Below, one piece after another: positions 39,484 to 49,501 of a stretch of 64,000 nucleotides of DNA. Under the pieces are notes generated by a model. The model was not told where the DNA came from. It made no database searches and worked only from the letters and a program-made list of their open reading frames with translations. A program made the position numbers and the translations under genes. How positions within the stretch are numbered: the stretch's first letter is position 1; each line of letters begins with the position of its first letter. Location: the NCBI RefSeq assembly GCF_023370775.1, contig NZ_JAMCCQ010000001.1, forward strand, positions 372,001 to 436,000, given 5' to 3'. Source of the DNA: Marivita sp. GX14005. Lineage in GTDB: Bacteria; Pseudomonadota; Alphaproteobacteria; Rhodobacterales; Rhodobacteraceae.

Positions 39484-41685
39484 GTGCCGAAAAGCGATAC
39501 CATCGAACAGATGCCGATGATGGCCAACCCCGCGCCGGATGTGCGTAACCGCGAAAAGCTCGAGGGCGGCATCCGGTTCAGGATGCAGACCGAGTTCGAG
39601 CCTGCGGGCGATCAGCCGACCGCAATCGAGGAGTTGACCGCGGGCGTTCTCGATGGCGAGCGCGATCAGGTTCTGCTTGGCGCGACCGGCACCGGGAAGA
39701 CATTTACCATGGGCAAGGTGATCGAACAGGCGCAACGCCCGGCGATCATCCTGGCACCCAACAAAACTTTGGCCGCGCAGCTTTACGGTGAGTTCAAGGG
39801 CTTCTTCCCCGACAACGCGGTCGAGTATTTCGTCAGCTATTACGACTATTACCAACCCGAAGCCTATGTGCCGCGCTCCGACACCTATATCGAGAAGGAA
39901 TCGCAGATCAACGAGCAGATCGACAGGATGCGCCATTCGGCCACCCGCGCTCTGCTTGAACGGGACGATGTGATCATCGTTGCCTCGGTATCGTGCATCT
40001 ACGGCATCGGCTCGGTCGAGACCTACGGCGCGATGACGCAGGATCTGCATGTCGGCAAGGAATACGATCAGCGCAAGATCATGGCCGATCTGGTGGCCCA
40101 GCAATATCGCCGCAACGATCAGGCCTTCCAGCGCGGATGTTTCCGCGTGCGCGGCGATTCGCTGGAGATTTTTCCAGCCCACCTCGAAGATCGCGCATGG
40201 AAGCTCTCGTTCTTTGGGGAGGAACTGGAAAGCATCACCGAATTCGACCCCCTGACCGGGGAGAAGACCGGCACGTTCGAGCGCATCCGCGTTTACGCGA
40301 ACAGCCACTACGTCACGCCCAAACCGACGATGCAGCAGGCGATCCAGGGCATCAAGAAAGAACTGCGCATGCGGCTCGATCAGTTGGTGAGCGAGGGCAA
40401 GCTCCTTGAAGCACAGCGACTTGAGCAGCGCACGAATTTCGATCTCGAAATGCTGGAAGCCACGGGCGTGTGCAACGGGATCGAGAATTATTCGCGCTAC
40501 CTGACGGGCCGCGCCCCCGGAGAGCCGCCGCCCACGCTGTTCGAATTCATCCCCGACAATGCCATCGTATTCGCCGATGAATCCCACGTTTCGGTTCCGC
40601 AGATCGGAGCGATGTATAAAGGCGACTACCGGCGCAAGTTCACGCTGGCGGAACACGGTTTCCGCCTGCCCTCCTGCATGGACAACCGTCCGCTCAAGTT
40701 CGAGGAATGGGACGCGATGCGCCCGCAATCGGTCTTCGTTTCGGCCACACCCGCCAAATGGGAGATCGAACAGACCGGCGGCGTGTTCACCGAACAGGTG
40801 ATCCGCCCCACCGGGCTCCTCGATCCGGAGGTGGAGATCCGGCCAGTGGAAATGCAGGTCGACGATCTGCTCGACGAGGTGCGCAAGGTCACGGCGGACG
40901 GCTACCGCACGCTGGTCACGACGCTGACCAAGCGGATGGCCGAGGATCTGACGGAATACATGCACGAACAGGGCATCAAGGTCCGCTACATGCACAGCGA
41001 CATCGACACGATCGAGCGGATCGAGATCCTGCGCGATCTGCGTCTCGGCGCGTTCGATGTGCTCGTCGGGATCAACTTGCTGCGCGAAGGGCTCGACATT
41101 CCTGAATGCGGGCTAGTAGCCATTCTCGATGCCGACAAGGAGGGCTTCTTGCGCTCCGAAACGTCACTCATCCAGACCATCGGCCGCGCGGCGCGCAATG
41201 CCGATGGCAGGGTCATCATGTATGCCGACCGCATCACCGGCTCGATGGAGCGCGCGCTTGAGGAAACCAACCGCCGGCGCGCCAAGCAGATCGCCTATAA
41301 TGAGGAACACGGCATTACGCCGGAAACGGTCAAGAAGAACGTCGAGGACATTCTTGCCGGGCTCTACAAGGGCGACGTGGACATGAATCGCGTCACCGCG
41401 AAGATCGACGACAAGATGCAAGGCTCCAACCTGCAAGCCGTGCTCGACGGGCTGCGCGCGGATATGCGCAAGGCGGCCGAGAACCTTGAATTCGAGGAAG
41501 CGGCGCGGCTGCGCGACGAGGTCAAGCGGCTCGAAGCGGTCGACCTCGCTGTCGCCGACGATCCGCTCGCGCGTCAGCAGGCGGTCGCCAAGGCGAGCGA
41601 GGAGGCCGTCAAGGCGTCGGGTCGCTCCACCGCAGGACGCCCCGGCCAACGCGGCGGCAACGTGCAGCGGCGAAAGAAAAGGTGA
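39484..41685 (+). CDS. uvrB: excinuclease ABC subunit B
   Basis: 733-residue DNA-repair helicase that loads at lesions with UvrA and recruits UvrC. It has Walker [15 protein letters not shown], the beta-hairpin tyrosines [16 protein letters not shown], motif [10 protein letters not shown] (DExx box), the SATPAKWE motif III, helicase motifs V/VI ([22 protein letters not shown]), and the C-terminal UvrC-binding UVR domain ([19 protein letters not shown]). The start is a GTG at 39484; ATG 39511 is an alternative. I see no GTTC-N7-GTTC LexA box in the 80 bases upstream. Confidence 0.96.
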   Translation: MPKSDTIEQMPMMANPAPDVRNREKLEGGIRFRMQTEFEPAGDQPTAIEELTAGVLDGERDQVLLGATGTGKTFTMGKVIEQAQRPAIILAPNKTLAAQLYGEFKGFFPDNAVEYFVSYYDYYQPEAYVPRSDTYIEKESQINEQIDRMRHSATRALLERDDVIIVASVSCIYGIGSVETYGAMTQDLHVGKEYDQRKIMADLVAQQYRRNDQAFQRGCFRVRGDSLEIFPAHLEDRAWKLSFFGEELESITEFDPLTGEKTGTFERIRVYANSHYVTPKPTMQQAIQGIKKELRMRLDQLVSEGKLLEAQRLEQRTNFDLEMLEATGVCNGIENYSRYLTGRAPGEPPPTLFEFIPDNAIVFADESHVSVPQIGAMYKGDYRRKFTLAEHGFRLPSCMDNRPLKFEEWDAMRPQSVFVSATPAKWEIEQTGGVFTEQVIRPTGLLDPEVEIRPVEMQVDDLLDEVRKVTADGYRTLVTTLTKRMAEDLTEYMHEQGIKVRYMHSDIDTIERIEILRDLRLGAFDVLVGINLLREGLDIPECGLVAILDADKEGFLRSETSLIQTIGRAARNADGRVIMYADRITGSMERALEETNRRRAKQIAYNEEHGITPETVKKNVEDILAGLYKGDVDMNRVTAKIDDKMQGSNLQAVLDGLRADMRKAAENLEFEEAARLRDEVKRLEAVDLAVADDPLARQQAVAKASEEAVKASGRSTAGRPGQRGGNVQRRKKR

Positions 41686-41751
41686 CGGCGCGCTAGATCA
41701 AGGGGATGAACGGCACGCCGCAGCCGGACACGGCACAAAGAACGATCAGGC

Positions 41752-41801
41752 AAAAAAAAGAGGCGCATCGGGCGATCCGTGATGTTGCAAACATCGCGCC
41801 T
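41752..41801 (-). terminator. terminator of the Zn-ribbon gene (T8 run)
   Basis: On the minus strand AGGCGC (41801-41796) pairs with GCGCCT (41766-41761) around an inner perfect hairpin GATGTT-GCA-AACATC (41781-41795). It is followed by a run of eight T (41759-41752). This reads as a two-tier rho-independent terminator for the Zn-ribbon gene ending at 41819; its reverse also lies behind uvrB. Confidence 0.7.
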
Positions 41802-41818
41802 TGCTATTTGCAACTTTG

Positions 41819-42064
41819 CTAGAAGTCGAACAGTTCTTCCAAAAACCCGCCGCGTTTCTTTTTCTTGCGATAGCCCTGATCGTCGCGGTAGCGGGTCTCC
41901 CCGTAGTCGCGCGCGGGTTCGGGCATATATGCGGTGCTTCGGTCGATGATCTTGTCAAGCTCGCCGCGATCCAGCCAGACGCCCCGGCATTGCGGGCAAT
42001 AATCGATCTCGACACCGGAGCGGTCCGTGATGACAAGTTCGGTTCCGTCTATCGGGCATTTCAT
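41819..42064 (-). CDS. TFIIB-type zinc-ribbon protein
   Basis: 81-residue protein with an N-terminal zinc ribbon: MKCPIDGTELVITDR and YCPQCRGVWLDRGELDKII give the CxxD/CxxC pattern of the zf-TFIIB family (Cys3, then CPQC). The C-terminal half is charged, with a KKKKRGGFLEELFDF end typical of this small family. The ATG at 42064 has AAAGGAG 10 bases upstream; a 27-base longer frame is rejected. Function unknown, possibly nucleic-acid or protein binding. Confidence 0.85.
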   Translation of the reverse strand: MKCPIDGTELVITDRSGVEIDYCPQCRGVWLDRGELDKIIDRSTAYMPEPARDYGETRYRDDQGYRKKKKRGGFLEELFDF

Positions 42065-42191
42065 TGGGGCGTCTCCTTTGCTTCCTGTCATTCTGACATA
42101 AGATCGAAGGCGCGTATGTCACGTGGTGGCTTGCCGATCCGGCAAACCGGCGCGCGTTGCCCGCGAGATGGCGCGGCGCTACAGTCGCGTC

Positions 42192-42572
42192 ATGCTCCGC
42201 GTCGCCCTGCCATGCCTGGCCCTTCTGGCCGCCTGCGCCACCCCGCAGGAGCGCTGTATCAACGACGCCGCCGCGCCCTATCGCGCCGCGCTCAAGGAAC
42301 GCGCCGAGATCGCGGAAACCCTCGCCCGCGGCTTCGACTATGTGACGGAGTTCCGCACCCGCCGGGTGTTCACGCGCTGCCACCGCGCGGATGGTGGGTT
42401 CGTTCCCTGCTGGGATCGCGAGACCTACCCCGTTACGCGCCGCGTCCCGATCGATCGCGCGGTTCTGACGGCGCGGGATGCGCAGCTCGCGAGGGATCTG
42501 CCGGCGCTTGAAAAGGCCGCCCAACGCGGCGCGGATGCTTGCCTTGCCGCCTTCCCGCCCGAGGATCCGTAA
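42192..42572 (+). CDS. small lipoprotein of unknown function
   Basis: 126-residue protein starting MLRVALPCLALLAACATPQE, with a lipobox LLAAC (lipidated Cys about 15). Four further cysteines (in ERCINDA, TRCHRAD, VPCWDRE and DACLAAF) may form two disulfides in the periplasm. No family recognised. The ATG at 42192 places the hydrophobic segment at the right distance; an ATG at 42168 would add eight basic residues and is possible. hrpB starts 40 bases downstream. Confidence 0.75.
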   Translation: MLRVALPCLALLAACATPQERCINDAAAPYRAALKERAEIAETLARGFDYVTEFRTRRVFTRCHRADGGFVPCWDRETYPVTRRVPIDRAVLTARDAQLARDLPALEKAAQRGADACLAAFPPEDP

Positions 42573-42612
42573 TCACCTTGCCGCGCGGCTGGCCGGCCGA
42601 TTAGAAGACCCC

Positions 42613-45063
42613 ATGACGCGCCTTCCCATAGACGATGCCCTGCCCGAATTGATCGCCTGCCTTCGGGACGAAGGCCGCGCCGTGCTGCAGGCGCCGCCGG
42701 GGGCGGGCAAGACGACGCGGGTGCCTCTGGCGATGTTGGGCGCCGATCTTGCGCCAGGAAAGATCGTCATGCTCGAACCCCGCCGCCTTGCCGCACGGGC
42801 GGCGGCCGAGCGCATGGCGCAAACGCTGAACGAGCCGGTCGGCAAGACGGTGGGCTACCGCGTGCGGGACGACACGAAGATCGGCCCCGGCACGCGGATC
42901 GAGGTGGTCACCGAAGGAATCCTGACGCGGATGATCCAGTCTGACCCGGAACTCGCCGGGATCGGGGCGGTCATCTTCGATGAGTTCCACGAACGCTCGC
43001 TGAATGCCGATCTCGGCCTTGCGCTCTGCCTGGAGATCGCCGGCGCGCTGCGCGACGATCTGATCCTTCTGGCGATGTCTGCAACGCTCGACGCCGGGCC
43101 GGTGGCGGAGCTGATGTCGGCCCCCACGGTCACATCGGAAGGGCGCAGCTTCCCGGTCGAGCCACGATGGCTCGACACTCCCGTGCCGAAATCCGTTCGC
43201 TTTGAGACCGCGATGGCCGATCTGATCGTGCATGCCGCCCGGCAAGACACCGGCGGGGTGCTCGCCTTCCTGCCCGGAGAAGGCGAAATCCGGCGTGTTC
43301 AGGCGTTGCTCGGCGGCCGGTTGCCGGGTGGCGCGCATATCCGCCCGCTCTATGGCGCGATGCCGTTCAAGGCCCAGCAACAAGCGATCCTGCCCGAAAC
43401 CGATGGGCGCAAGATCGTTCTGGCCACCTCCATCGCGGAGACATCGCTGACCATCGAGGATATACGCACCGTCGTCGATGGCGGGCGCGCCCGGCGCGTG
43501 CGGTTCGATCCAGGATCGGCCATGTCGCGCCTGGTGACTGAAAAGGTCACACGGGCCGAAGCCGCCCAGCGCGCCGGCCGGGCGGGGCGCGTTGCGGAAG
43601 GGACGGCCTACAAGCTCTGGACCAAGGGCGAGGAAGGCGCCCTGCGCGCCTTCCCCCCTGCCGAAATCGAGGCGGCCGATCTGGCGTCCCTGGCGCTCGA
43701 ACTCGCACTTTGGGGCGCGAAGCCGTCCGACTTGCCATTCCCGACGCAGCCTCCCGAAGGCGCGTTCGCAGAGGCACAGGCTCTGCTTCGGATGCTCGGT
43801 GCGCTCGATGCTCGGGATCGTATCACCGATCACGGCCGCACGCTTGCCCGATTGCCGCTGCATCCCCGTCTTGCGCATATGATGGCGATGGCCGGCGCGC
43901 CGGGCGCGCCGCTTGCCGCACTGATGGCCGACCGCGATCCGGTGCAGGGTGCCGGCGTCGATCTGATGCTACGTCTGGACGCGCTCCGCGATCCGGCTCG
44001 TTTTACACGAACGCAGCGCGGAACGGCGAACCGCAGCGCCTTGGAGAGAATAAGAACCGAGGCAAAGCGGCTCGAACGCGCGGCGCCGAAGCCGGCCATT
44101 CCCGATCTGAGTCCGGCCGAAATGGCAGCGCTCGCCTACCCCGACCGCATCGGACTGCGCCGCAAGGGTGATGCGCCCCGCTATCGCCTGGCGGGCGGCA
44201 AGGGCGCGGTGATGGACGAAAGCGATCCGATCGCAGGCGCGCGCCTGATCGTGGCGACCGACCTTGACGGCAATCCGCGCGAGGCCCGGATTCGCCAAGC
44301 CATCCGCATCGAGGAAGGCGCGTTAAGGCAGCTCTTCGAGGATCAGATCCATTGGATCGATATTTGCGAATGGTCGCGCCGCGAACGGCGCGTTGTCTCG
44401 AGGCGGCAGGAACGGTTCGGCGCCGTCGCGCTCGATGACCGGCTCTGGAAGGATGCGCCCCCCGGCAAGATTTCCGAAGCCATGCTCGACGGGGTGCGCG
44501 ATCTGGGACTTTCCCCGGCGTTGTCGAACGCGACGGAACGCTTCCGCGCCCGTGTCCGTATCGCACGAGAGGCTGGCCAGGATTTGCCCGATATGTCCGA
44601 AAGCGCCCTGCTGGCCTCTCTCCACAGCTGGCTTCTCCCCCATCTGCACGGCGTGCGCAGTGCAGCTGATTGGAAGGCGTTCGATCTCCTTCCGGCGCTG
44701 CGCGCAATGCTCGATTGGCAGCAGATGCAGAGGCTGGACGCGACCGTGCCGGCGCGCTTCATCACACCGCTCGGCCGGGAGATACCGATCGACTATTCCG
44801 GCGATCAGCCGGAAATCGCCCTGCGCCTACAGGAGCTTTTCGGGCAAACCGACCATCCGCGCGTCGGCAACGCGCCATTGCGCGTGACATTGCTTTCCCC
44901 CGCCGGGCGGCCCGTTCAAACGACGATGGATCTGCCGGGATTCTGGGCGGGCTCCTATGCCGATGTGCGCAAGGACATGCGCGCCGCCTACCCAAAACAT
45001 CCGTGGCCCGAAGACCCGACCGCAGCGGATCCGACCCTGCGTGCCAAGCCGCGAGGCCGCTGA
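42613..45063 (+). CDS. hrpB: ATP-dependent helicase HrpB
   Basis: 816-residue DExH-box helicase. It has Walker A QAPPGAGKTTRVP, the RRLAARAAAERMA segment, the DEFH box (VIFDEFHERSLNADLG), SATLDAGPV, helicase motifs LATSIAETSLTIEDI and QRAGRAGRVAEG, and the HrpB-specific C-terminal domain (FWAGSYADVRKDMRAAYPKHPWPEDP). The cellular role of HrpB is poorly defined. The ATG at 42613 gives the family start (LPIDDALPELIACLRDEGRA). ttcA follows after 42 bases. Confidence 0.95.
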   Translation: MTRLPIDDALPELIACLRDEGRAVLQAPPGAGKTTRVPLAMLGADLAPGKIVMLEPRRLAARAAAERMAQTLNEPVGKTVGYRVRDDTKIGPGTRIEVVTEGILTRMIQSDPELAGIGAVIFDEFHERSLNADLGLALCLEIAGALRDDLILLAMSATLDAGPVAELMSAPTVTSEGRSFPVEPRWLDTPVPKSVRFETAMADLIVHAARQDTGGVLAFLPGEGEIRRVQALLGGRLPGGAHIRPLYGAMPFKAQQQAILPETDGRKIVLATSIAETSLTIEDIRTVVDGGRARRVRFDPGSAMSRLVTEKVTRAEAAQRAGRAGRVAEGTAYKLWTKGEEGALRAFPPAEIEAADLASLALELALWGAKPSDLPFPTQPPEGAFAEAQALLRMLGALDARDRITDHGRTLARLPLHPRLAHMMAMAGAPGAPLAALMADRDPVQGAGVDLMLRLDALRDPARFTRTQRGTANRSALERIRTEAKRLERAAPKPAIPDLSPAEMAALAYPDRIGLRRKGDAPRYRLAGGKGAVMDESDPIAGARLIVATDLDGNPREARIRQAIRIEEGALRQLFEDQIHWIDICEWSRRERRVVSRRQERFGAVALDDRLWKDAPPGKISEAMLDGVRDLGLSPALSNATERFRARVRIAREAGQDLPDMSESALLASLHSWLLPHLHGVRSAADWKAFDLLPALRAMLDWQQMQRLDATVPARFITPLGREIPIDYSGDQPEIALRLQELFGQTDHPRVGNAPLRVTLLSPAGRPVQTTMDLPGFWAGSYADVRKDMRAAYPKHPWPEDPTAADPTLRAKPRGR

Positions 45064-45105
45064 CAGCCCTTGCCGAACCTGCTTTCGGCGCTTAGAGGAC
45101 ACGCC

Positions 45106-45987
45106 ATGCTCGATGACGCAGACGATATTCACCCGCTTTTCTTCGGCGCCCCCCGGACGACCGAATTCAGGAAATTGCGCAAACGTATCGTCAAGAACGT
45201 GCGCGAGGCGGTGGAGCAGTATGGCATGATCGACCGCGCCGACGAGGTGCCGCCGAAATGGCTTGTCTGCCTGTCAGGCGGAAAGGACAGCTATACCCTG
45301 CTTGCCGTTTTGCACGAATTGAAGTGGCGCGGGCTTTTGCCGGTCGATCTTCTGGCCTGCAATCTCGATCAGGGCCAGCCGGGATTTCCCGCGACGGTTC
45401 TGCCTGAATTCCTTGAAAAAATGGGCGTTCCACACCGGATCGAATACCAAGACACGTATTCCGTGGTTGTCGACAAGATTCCGCAAGGCCGCACGTTCTG
45501 CGCACTATGTTCGAGGCTTCGGCGCGGCAATCTCTACAGGATCGCCCGCGAGGAAGGATGCTCGGCCGTGGTCCTTGGCCACCACCGCGACGATATTCTC
45601 GAGACGTTTTTCATGAACCTGTTTCACGGCGGACGTCTGGCCACGATGCCGCCGAAGCTGGTGAACGAAGAGGGCGATCTTTTCGTCTACCGGCCCCTTG
45701 CGCATGTCGCCGAAGCCGATTGCGAGAAATTCGCCTCCGCCATGGGTTATCCGATCATCCCCTGCGATCTCTGCGGCAGCCAGGATGGGCTGCAGCGTCA
45801 GCAGGTCAAGGCGATCCTCGACAAGTGGGAAAAGAACAGCCCCGGCCGTCGTCAGGTCATGTTCCGCGCCTTGACAAATGCACGCCCTTCGCATCTGCTC
45901 GATAGTGATCTTTTTGATTTCAAAGGTCTTTCCCTGAACCCTTCTGAAATTGACGAAAATTCGCCGGAGATCCCCAAGCTGCGTTAA
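45106..45987 (+). CDS. ttcA: tRNA 2-thiocytidine(32) synthetase
   Basis: 293-residue enzyme that thiolates cytidine 32 of certain tRNAs using an Fe-S cluster and ATP. It shows the PP-loop [10 protein letters not shown], the CxxC motif [10 protein letters not shown], the TtcA core [19 protein letters not shown] and a third cysteine region [15 protein letters not shown]. The ATG at 45106 has a GAGGA site 6 bases upstream; an in-frame earlier start at 45070 is unsupported. It stands between hrpB and the EAL protein, all on the plus strand. Confidence 0.94.
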   Translation: MLDDADDIHPLFFGAPRTTEFRKLRKRIVKNVREAVEQYGMIDRADEVPPKWLVCLSGGKDSYTLLAVLHELKWRGLLPVDLLACNLDQGQPGFPATVLPEFLEKMGVPHRIEYQDTYSVVVDKIPQGRTFCALCSRLRRGNLYRIAREEGCSAVVLGHHRDDILETFFMNLFHGGRLATMPPKLVNEEGDLFVYRPLAHVAEADCEKFASAMGYPIIPCDLCGSQDGLQRQQVKAILDKWEKNSPGRRQVMFRALTNARPSHLLDSDLFDFKGLSLNPSEIDENSPEIPKLR

Positions 45988-46042
45988 GGATTTGGTCACT
46001 CACCGCGCCTCATGGTCCTGACAGGTACTTGAGGACGGATTG

Positions 46043-47563
46043 ATGAAACGGTCGAATTTCAGCGTCGGAACAGCAAGGCGCAACGCGATCCAGGCTTTGT
46101 CAGGCGTGCATATGCTCGCCTTCCTTCCAGCGCTGTGCCTTGCCGCATATTGGACCGGAGGGGAAATACTGCTCGTGTCCTGCGCCTTGGCGGTGCCGTT
46201 GTTCTACGCTTTGACCGGCGGTTTCGGAACGGTGCCGCCCCCCGCGCCCGAACCGGCCAGCGCCGATCTGCTCGATACCGCGGACGGGTTCCTGAAAGCT
46301 GCGCTTCATAACGGTCAGACGACCGCCTGTTTCCAGATCGCGCTCGAGGGGCTTGACGATCTGGGCCGCACGCTCGGATGCGGTGCTGCGGCGGAGGCGA
46401 AAAATGTCCTCAAAGGGCGGTTGATCTCGGCGCTGCGCGAATCCGACCGCGTGTTCGAAGGAGGAAGCGACCGCTTCATCATCCTGCTGGCGCCGGGGTT
46501 CCGCATGAAGCTCGAAAATCTGCTCGATATCGCCCGGCGCCTTCGGGAGGCCGCCGAAGAACCGCTTTCGGTGTCACAAACAACCCGCAACCTGTCCGCA
46601 TCCGTCGGCATTGCCTCCTCGCTGACCTTCGGACGGAATATCACAGCGGCAAAATGGATCGATTCGGCGGGTTTTGCCCTGGATGAGGCTCTTGCCTCAA
46701 ACGCGCCGTCGATCCGCGTCTGGTCCGACAAACTGTCGCGCAACGCGCAATTCCGCACCAACCTGCGCGCCGACATTGACGCCGGATTGGATACCGGCAG
46801 TTTCGTCGCGCATTTCCAGCCCCAGATCAGCCTTCACTCCGGGCGCGCCACCGGACTCGAAATCCTTGCGCGCTGGCACCATCCGGCGCGGGGGCTCATC
46901 GAGCCTCGCGAATTCATCCCCGCCCTGGAGGACAGCGGTCAGATGAGCCGGCTCGGCGCCACGATGCTCGACCAAGCGACCGAAGCACTGTTCCGGTTCG
47001 ATCGCGAAGGGCGCGGCGTGGATAGCGTCAGTCTCAATCTTTCCGCACAGGAACTGCGTGTGCCCGATCTGGCTGGCGCAATCGGCGAACGGCTCGACAG
47101 GCTCGGCCTTGCGCCCCGTCGGCTGGTTCTGGAGATCGGCGAAACCACGCTTTTCGAGGGCGATGATATGGTCCGCACAAATTTGCGAGAGATCACCGGG
47201 CTCGGCTGCCGGCTCGATATCGACAATTTCGGCACCGGCCACGCGTCGCTTCTGGCCTTGCAGCAAGCGCCTATCTCCCGCATCAAGCTCGACCGCACGC
47301 TGGTCAGACACGCGCATACCATACCGGCCCGTCAAACCATGTTGAGCGCGATTTGCGGCATGGCGGAAACGATGGGCATCGAAACGCTCGCCGCGGGCGT
47401 GGAAACGATCGAGGAGCAATCCCTGCTGCGGCAGGTCGGCTGCCGCGCCGCGCAAGGCTTCCTCTTCGCACACTCCATGCCTGTCGACGAGTGCGGCGAA
47501 TGGCTGGCCCAGAGCGGTATGGCCGGCGCGGCCGACGTTACCGACATTCGCAGCGCCAGATGA
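46043..47563 (+). CDS. membrane GGDEF-EAL protein with degenerate motifs
   Basis: 506-residue protein. Two hydrophobic segments (about 22-38 and 41-58) anchor it. A GGDEF-like domain (80-230) has GGSDRF at 140-145 in place of GGDEF. The EAL domain (about 245-490) has EIL (273-275) for EAL, LNLSAQEL intact, E367, DNFGTG for DDFGTG (394-399), K415, and AAGVET for AEGVET (450-455). These changes suggest it does not make, and may only bind or weakly degrade, cyclic di-GMP. The ATG at 46043 lies one codon after a TTG. It precedes yidC by 123 bases with no hairpin seen. Confidence 0.9.
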   Translation: MKRSNFSVGTARRNAIQALSGVHMLAFLPALCLAAYWTGGEILLVSCALAVPLFYALTGGFGTVPPPAPEPASADLLDTADGFLKAALHNGQTTACFQIALEGLDDLGRTLGCGAAAEAKNVLKGRLISALRESDRVFEGGSDRFIILLAPGFRMKLENLLDIARRLREAAEEPLSVSQTTRNLSASVGIASSLTFGRNITAAKWIDSAGFALDEALASNAPSIRVWSDKLSRNAQFRTNLRADIDAGLDTGSFVAHFQPQISLHSGRATGLEILARWHHPARGLIEPREFIPALEDSGQMSRLGATMLDQATEALFRFDREGRGVDSVSLNLSAQELRVPDLAGAIGERLDRLGLAPRRLVLEIGETTLFEGDDMVRTNLREITGLGCRLDIDNFGTGHASLLALQQAPISRIKLDRTLVRHAHTIPARQTMLSAICGMAETMGIETLAAGVETIEEQSLLRQVGCRAAQGFLFAHSMPVDECGEWLAQSGMAGAADVTDIRSAR

Positions 47564-47686
47564 AGCGCCCTGCGCCTGCCGGACCCTCCGCGTCATCCTG
47601 CATCCGTGCCCGTGAATCTGCTTGACCTTCGCGCACGAGGCCTGTTGAACGCTGCGATAATCCAAAAGCACAGGTGGCGGTCTCCG

Positions 47687-49501
47687 ATGGACGATCAGAA
47701 CAAGAACCTACTTATCGCATCAGCGCTCAGCTTTGCGATCATTCTGGTGTGGTTTGTCCTGTTCCCGCCACCCGACTCCGCCGTCGATCCCGAGACCGAT
47801 CTGCCGCCTGTCAGCGAAAGCGTATCGCCTGATGTCGCATCCCTGCCCGAGGCCGCGCCGGACGGCGATGCGCCGGCGACCGGCGCGGCCCCGCCCGAGG
47901 TCGTGGAAGCGCCGCGCGTGCCGATCATGACCGGCAAGCTCGAAGGCTCGATCTCGCTTGCCGGGGGCCGGATCGACGATCTGAAGTTGAAGGAGTATCG
48001 CGTCTCTACCGACGAAGATTCCGATATCGTCCACCTTCTGAACCCTGTCAGCTCGGATGAGCCCTATTACGCGCTTTTCGGCTGGGCACCCGGTGGCGGC
48101 CTCGGGCTCGACGATGTGCCGAGCGTGACCACGCCCTGGACGCTGGAGGCCGGCGAAACCCTGACGCCGGAAACCCCGATCACCCTGCGCTGGGAAAGCC
48201 CGACAGGCGCGGTGTTCCGCCGGCAGATCGAGGTTGACGATGACTATATGTTCCGCGTCACCCAATCGGTCGAGAACGCCGGGAGCGAACCGCTGACCGT
48301 TGCGCCCTATGGCCTTATCGCGCGGCACGGCGAGCCGCAGGATCTCAAGAACTTCTTTATTCTGCACGAAGGTGTCGTCGCCATGACCGACGGCACGCTA
48401 TCGGAAATCGATTACGACGAGATTACCGAGTTTCCGGTGCTGGCGGCCCAGGCCGCGCGTGCGGAGGTGATGCAGGTCAATGAAAATGGCTGGATCGGGT
48501 TCACCGACCACTACTGGATGACCACCCTCATCCCCGGCAGCGATGCGCCATTCCGTCAGGTCGCGAAGTTCAACGAGGCCAGCAACATCTTCCAGACCGA
48601 AGCCGTCCAGCCCACGGTGACCGTCGCGCCCGGCGAAACGCAGGAAGTGACCACGCAGCTTTTCGCCGGCGCAAAAGAATGGGAGACCATCCGCGACTAT
48701 CAGCGCGCCGGCGTCGACCGGTTCATCGACAGCATCGACTGGGGCTGGTTCTTCTTCCTGACGAAACCGATCTTCTGGCTATTGCACCACCTCAACCTGC
48801 TGATCGGGAACATGGGCTGGGCCATCATCAGCCTGACCCTCATCATCAAGGCCTTGCTCTTCCCGCTGGCGTATAAATCCTACGTTTCCATGGCGAAAAT
48901 GAAAGAATTGCAGCCGGAAATGGAAAAGATCAAGGAACGCGCCGGCGACGATCGTCAGAAACTTCAGCAGGAGATGATGGGGCTCTACAAAAAGGAGAAG
49001 GTCAATCCGGCCTCCGGCTGTTTGCCGATCCTTCTGCAGATCCCGATCTTCTTTTCGCTCTACAAGGTGATCTTCGTCACGCTGGAACTACGGCACGCCC
49101 CCTGGCTCGGCCCGTTCCAGGATCTCTCGGCTCCCGATCCGACCTCGATCTTCAATTTCTTCGGCCTGCTGCCCTGGGCGGCGCCCGAGGCGGGGTCGAT
49201 CCTGGCGCTGATCTTCGTCGGCATCTTGCCGCTATTGCTGGGCGTTTCGATGTTCCTGCAACAGAAGCTGAACCCGGCGCCGACCGATCCGACACAGGCG
49301 ATGATCTTCGCATGGATGCCGTGGGTTTTCATGTTCATGCTCGGCGGGTTCGCCAGCGGTCTGGTGATCTACTGGATCGCCAACAACACGATCACCTTTA
49401 CGCAGCAATATCTCATCATGCGGTCGCAGGGCTATAAACCGGACGTCTTCGGCAACATCAAATCGGGTGTGAAGCGGCGGACCAAGACTGGCGAGAAGTG
49501 A
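47687..49501 (+). CDS. yidC: membrane protein insertase YidC
   Basis: 604-residue inner-membrane insertase. An N-terminal transmembrane segment (NKNLLIASALSFAIILVWFV) is followed by an acidic linker, the large periplasmic domain (about 75-350) and the C-terminal five-segment Oxa1 core, with the positively charged region AYKSYVSMAKMKELQPEMEKIKERAGDD and GCLPILLQIPIFFSLYKV. The ATG at 47687 (MDDQNKNLLIA) is the conserved start; the frame upstream of it adds an unrelated 27 residues. Its stop overlaps the MOSC gene start (TGATG). The usual upstream rpmH-rnpA pair is absent here. Confidence 0.95.
   Translation: MDDQNKNLLIASALSFAIILVWFVLFPPPDSAVDPETDLPPVSESVSPDVASLPEAAPDGDAPATGAAPPEVVEAPRVPIMTGKLEGSISLAGGRIDDLKLKEYRVSTDEDSDIVHLLNPVSSDEPYYALFGWAPGGGLGLDDVPSVTTPWTLEAGETLTPETPITLRWESPTGAVFRRQIEVDDDYMFRVTQSVENAGSEPLTVAPYGLIARHGEPQDLKNFFILHEGVVAMTDGTLSEIDYDEITEFPVLAAQAARAEVMQVNENGWIGFTDHYWMTTLIPGSDAPFRQVAKFNEASNIFQTEAVQPTVTVAPGETQEVTTQLFAGAKEWETIRDYQRAGVDRFIDSIDWGWFFFLTKPIFWLLHHLNLLIGNMGWAIISLTLIIKALLFPLAYKSYVSMAKMKELQPEMEKIKERAGDDRQKLQQEMMGLYKKEKVNPASGCLPILLQIPIFFSLYKVIFVTLELRHAPWLGPFQDLSAPDPTSIFNFFGLLPWAAPEAGSILALIFVGILPLLLGVSMFLQQKLNPAPTDPTQAMIFAWMPWVFMFMLGGFASGLVIYWIANNTITFTQQYLIMRSQGYKPDVFGNIKSGVKRRTKTGEK

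Noticed and set aside
41746-42036. 96-residue minus-strand frame overlapping the Zn-ribbon gene
   Set aside because: Frame-shifted copy of the Zn-ribbon gene region covering its terminator; no domain and no ribosome site.
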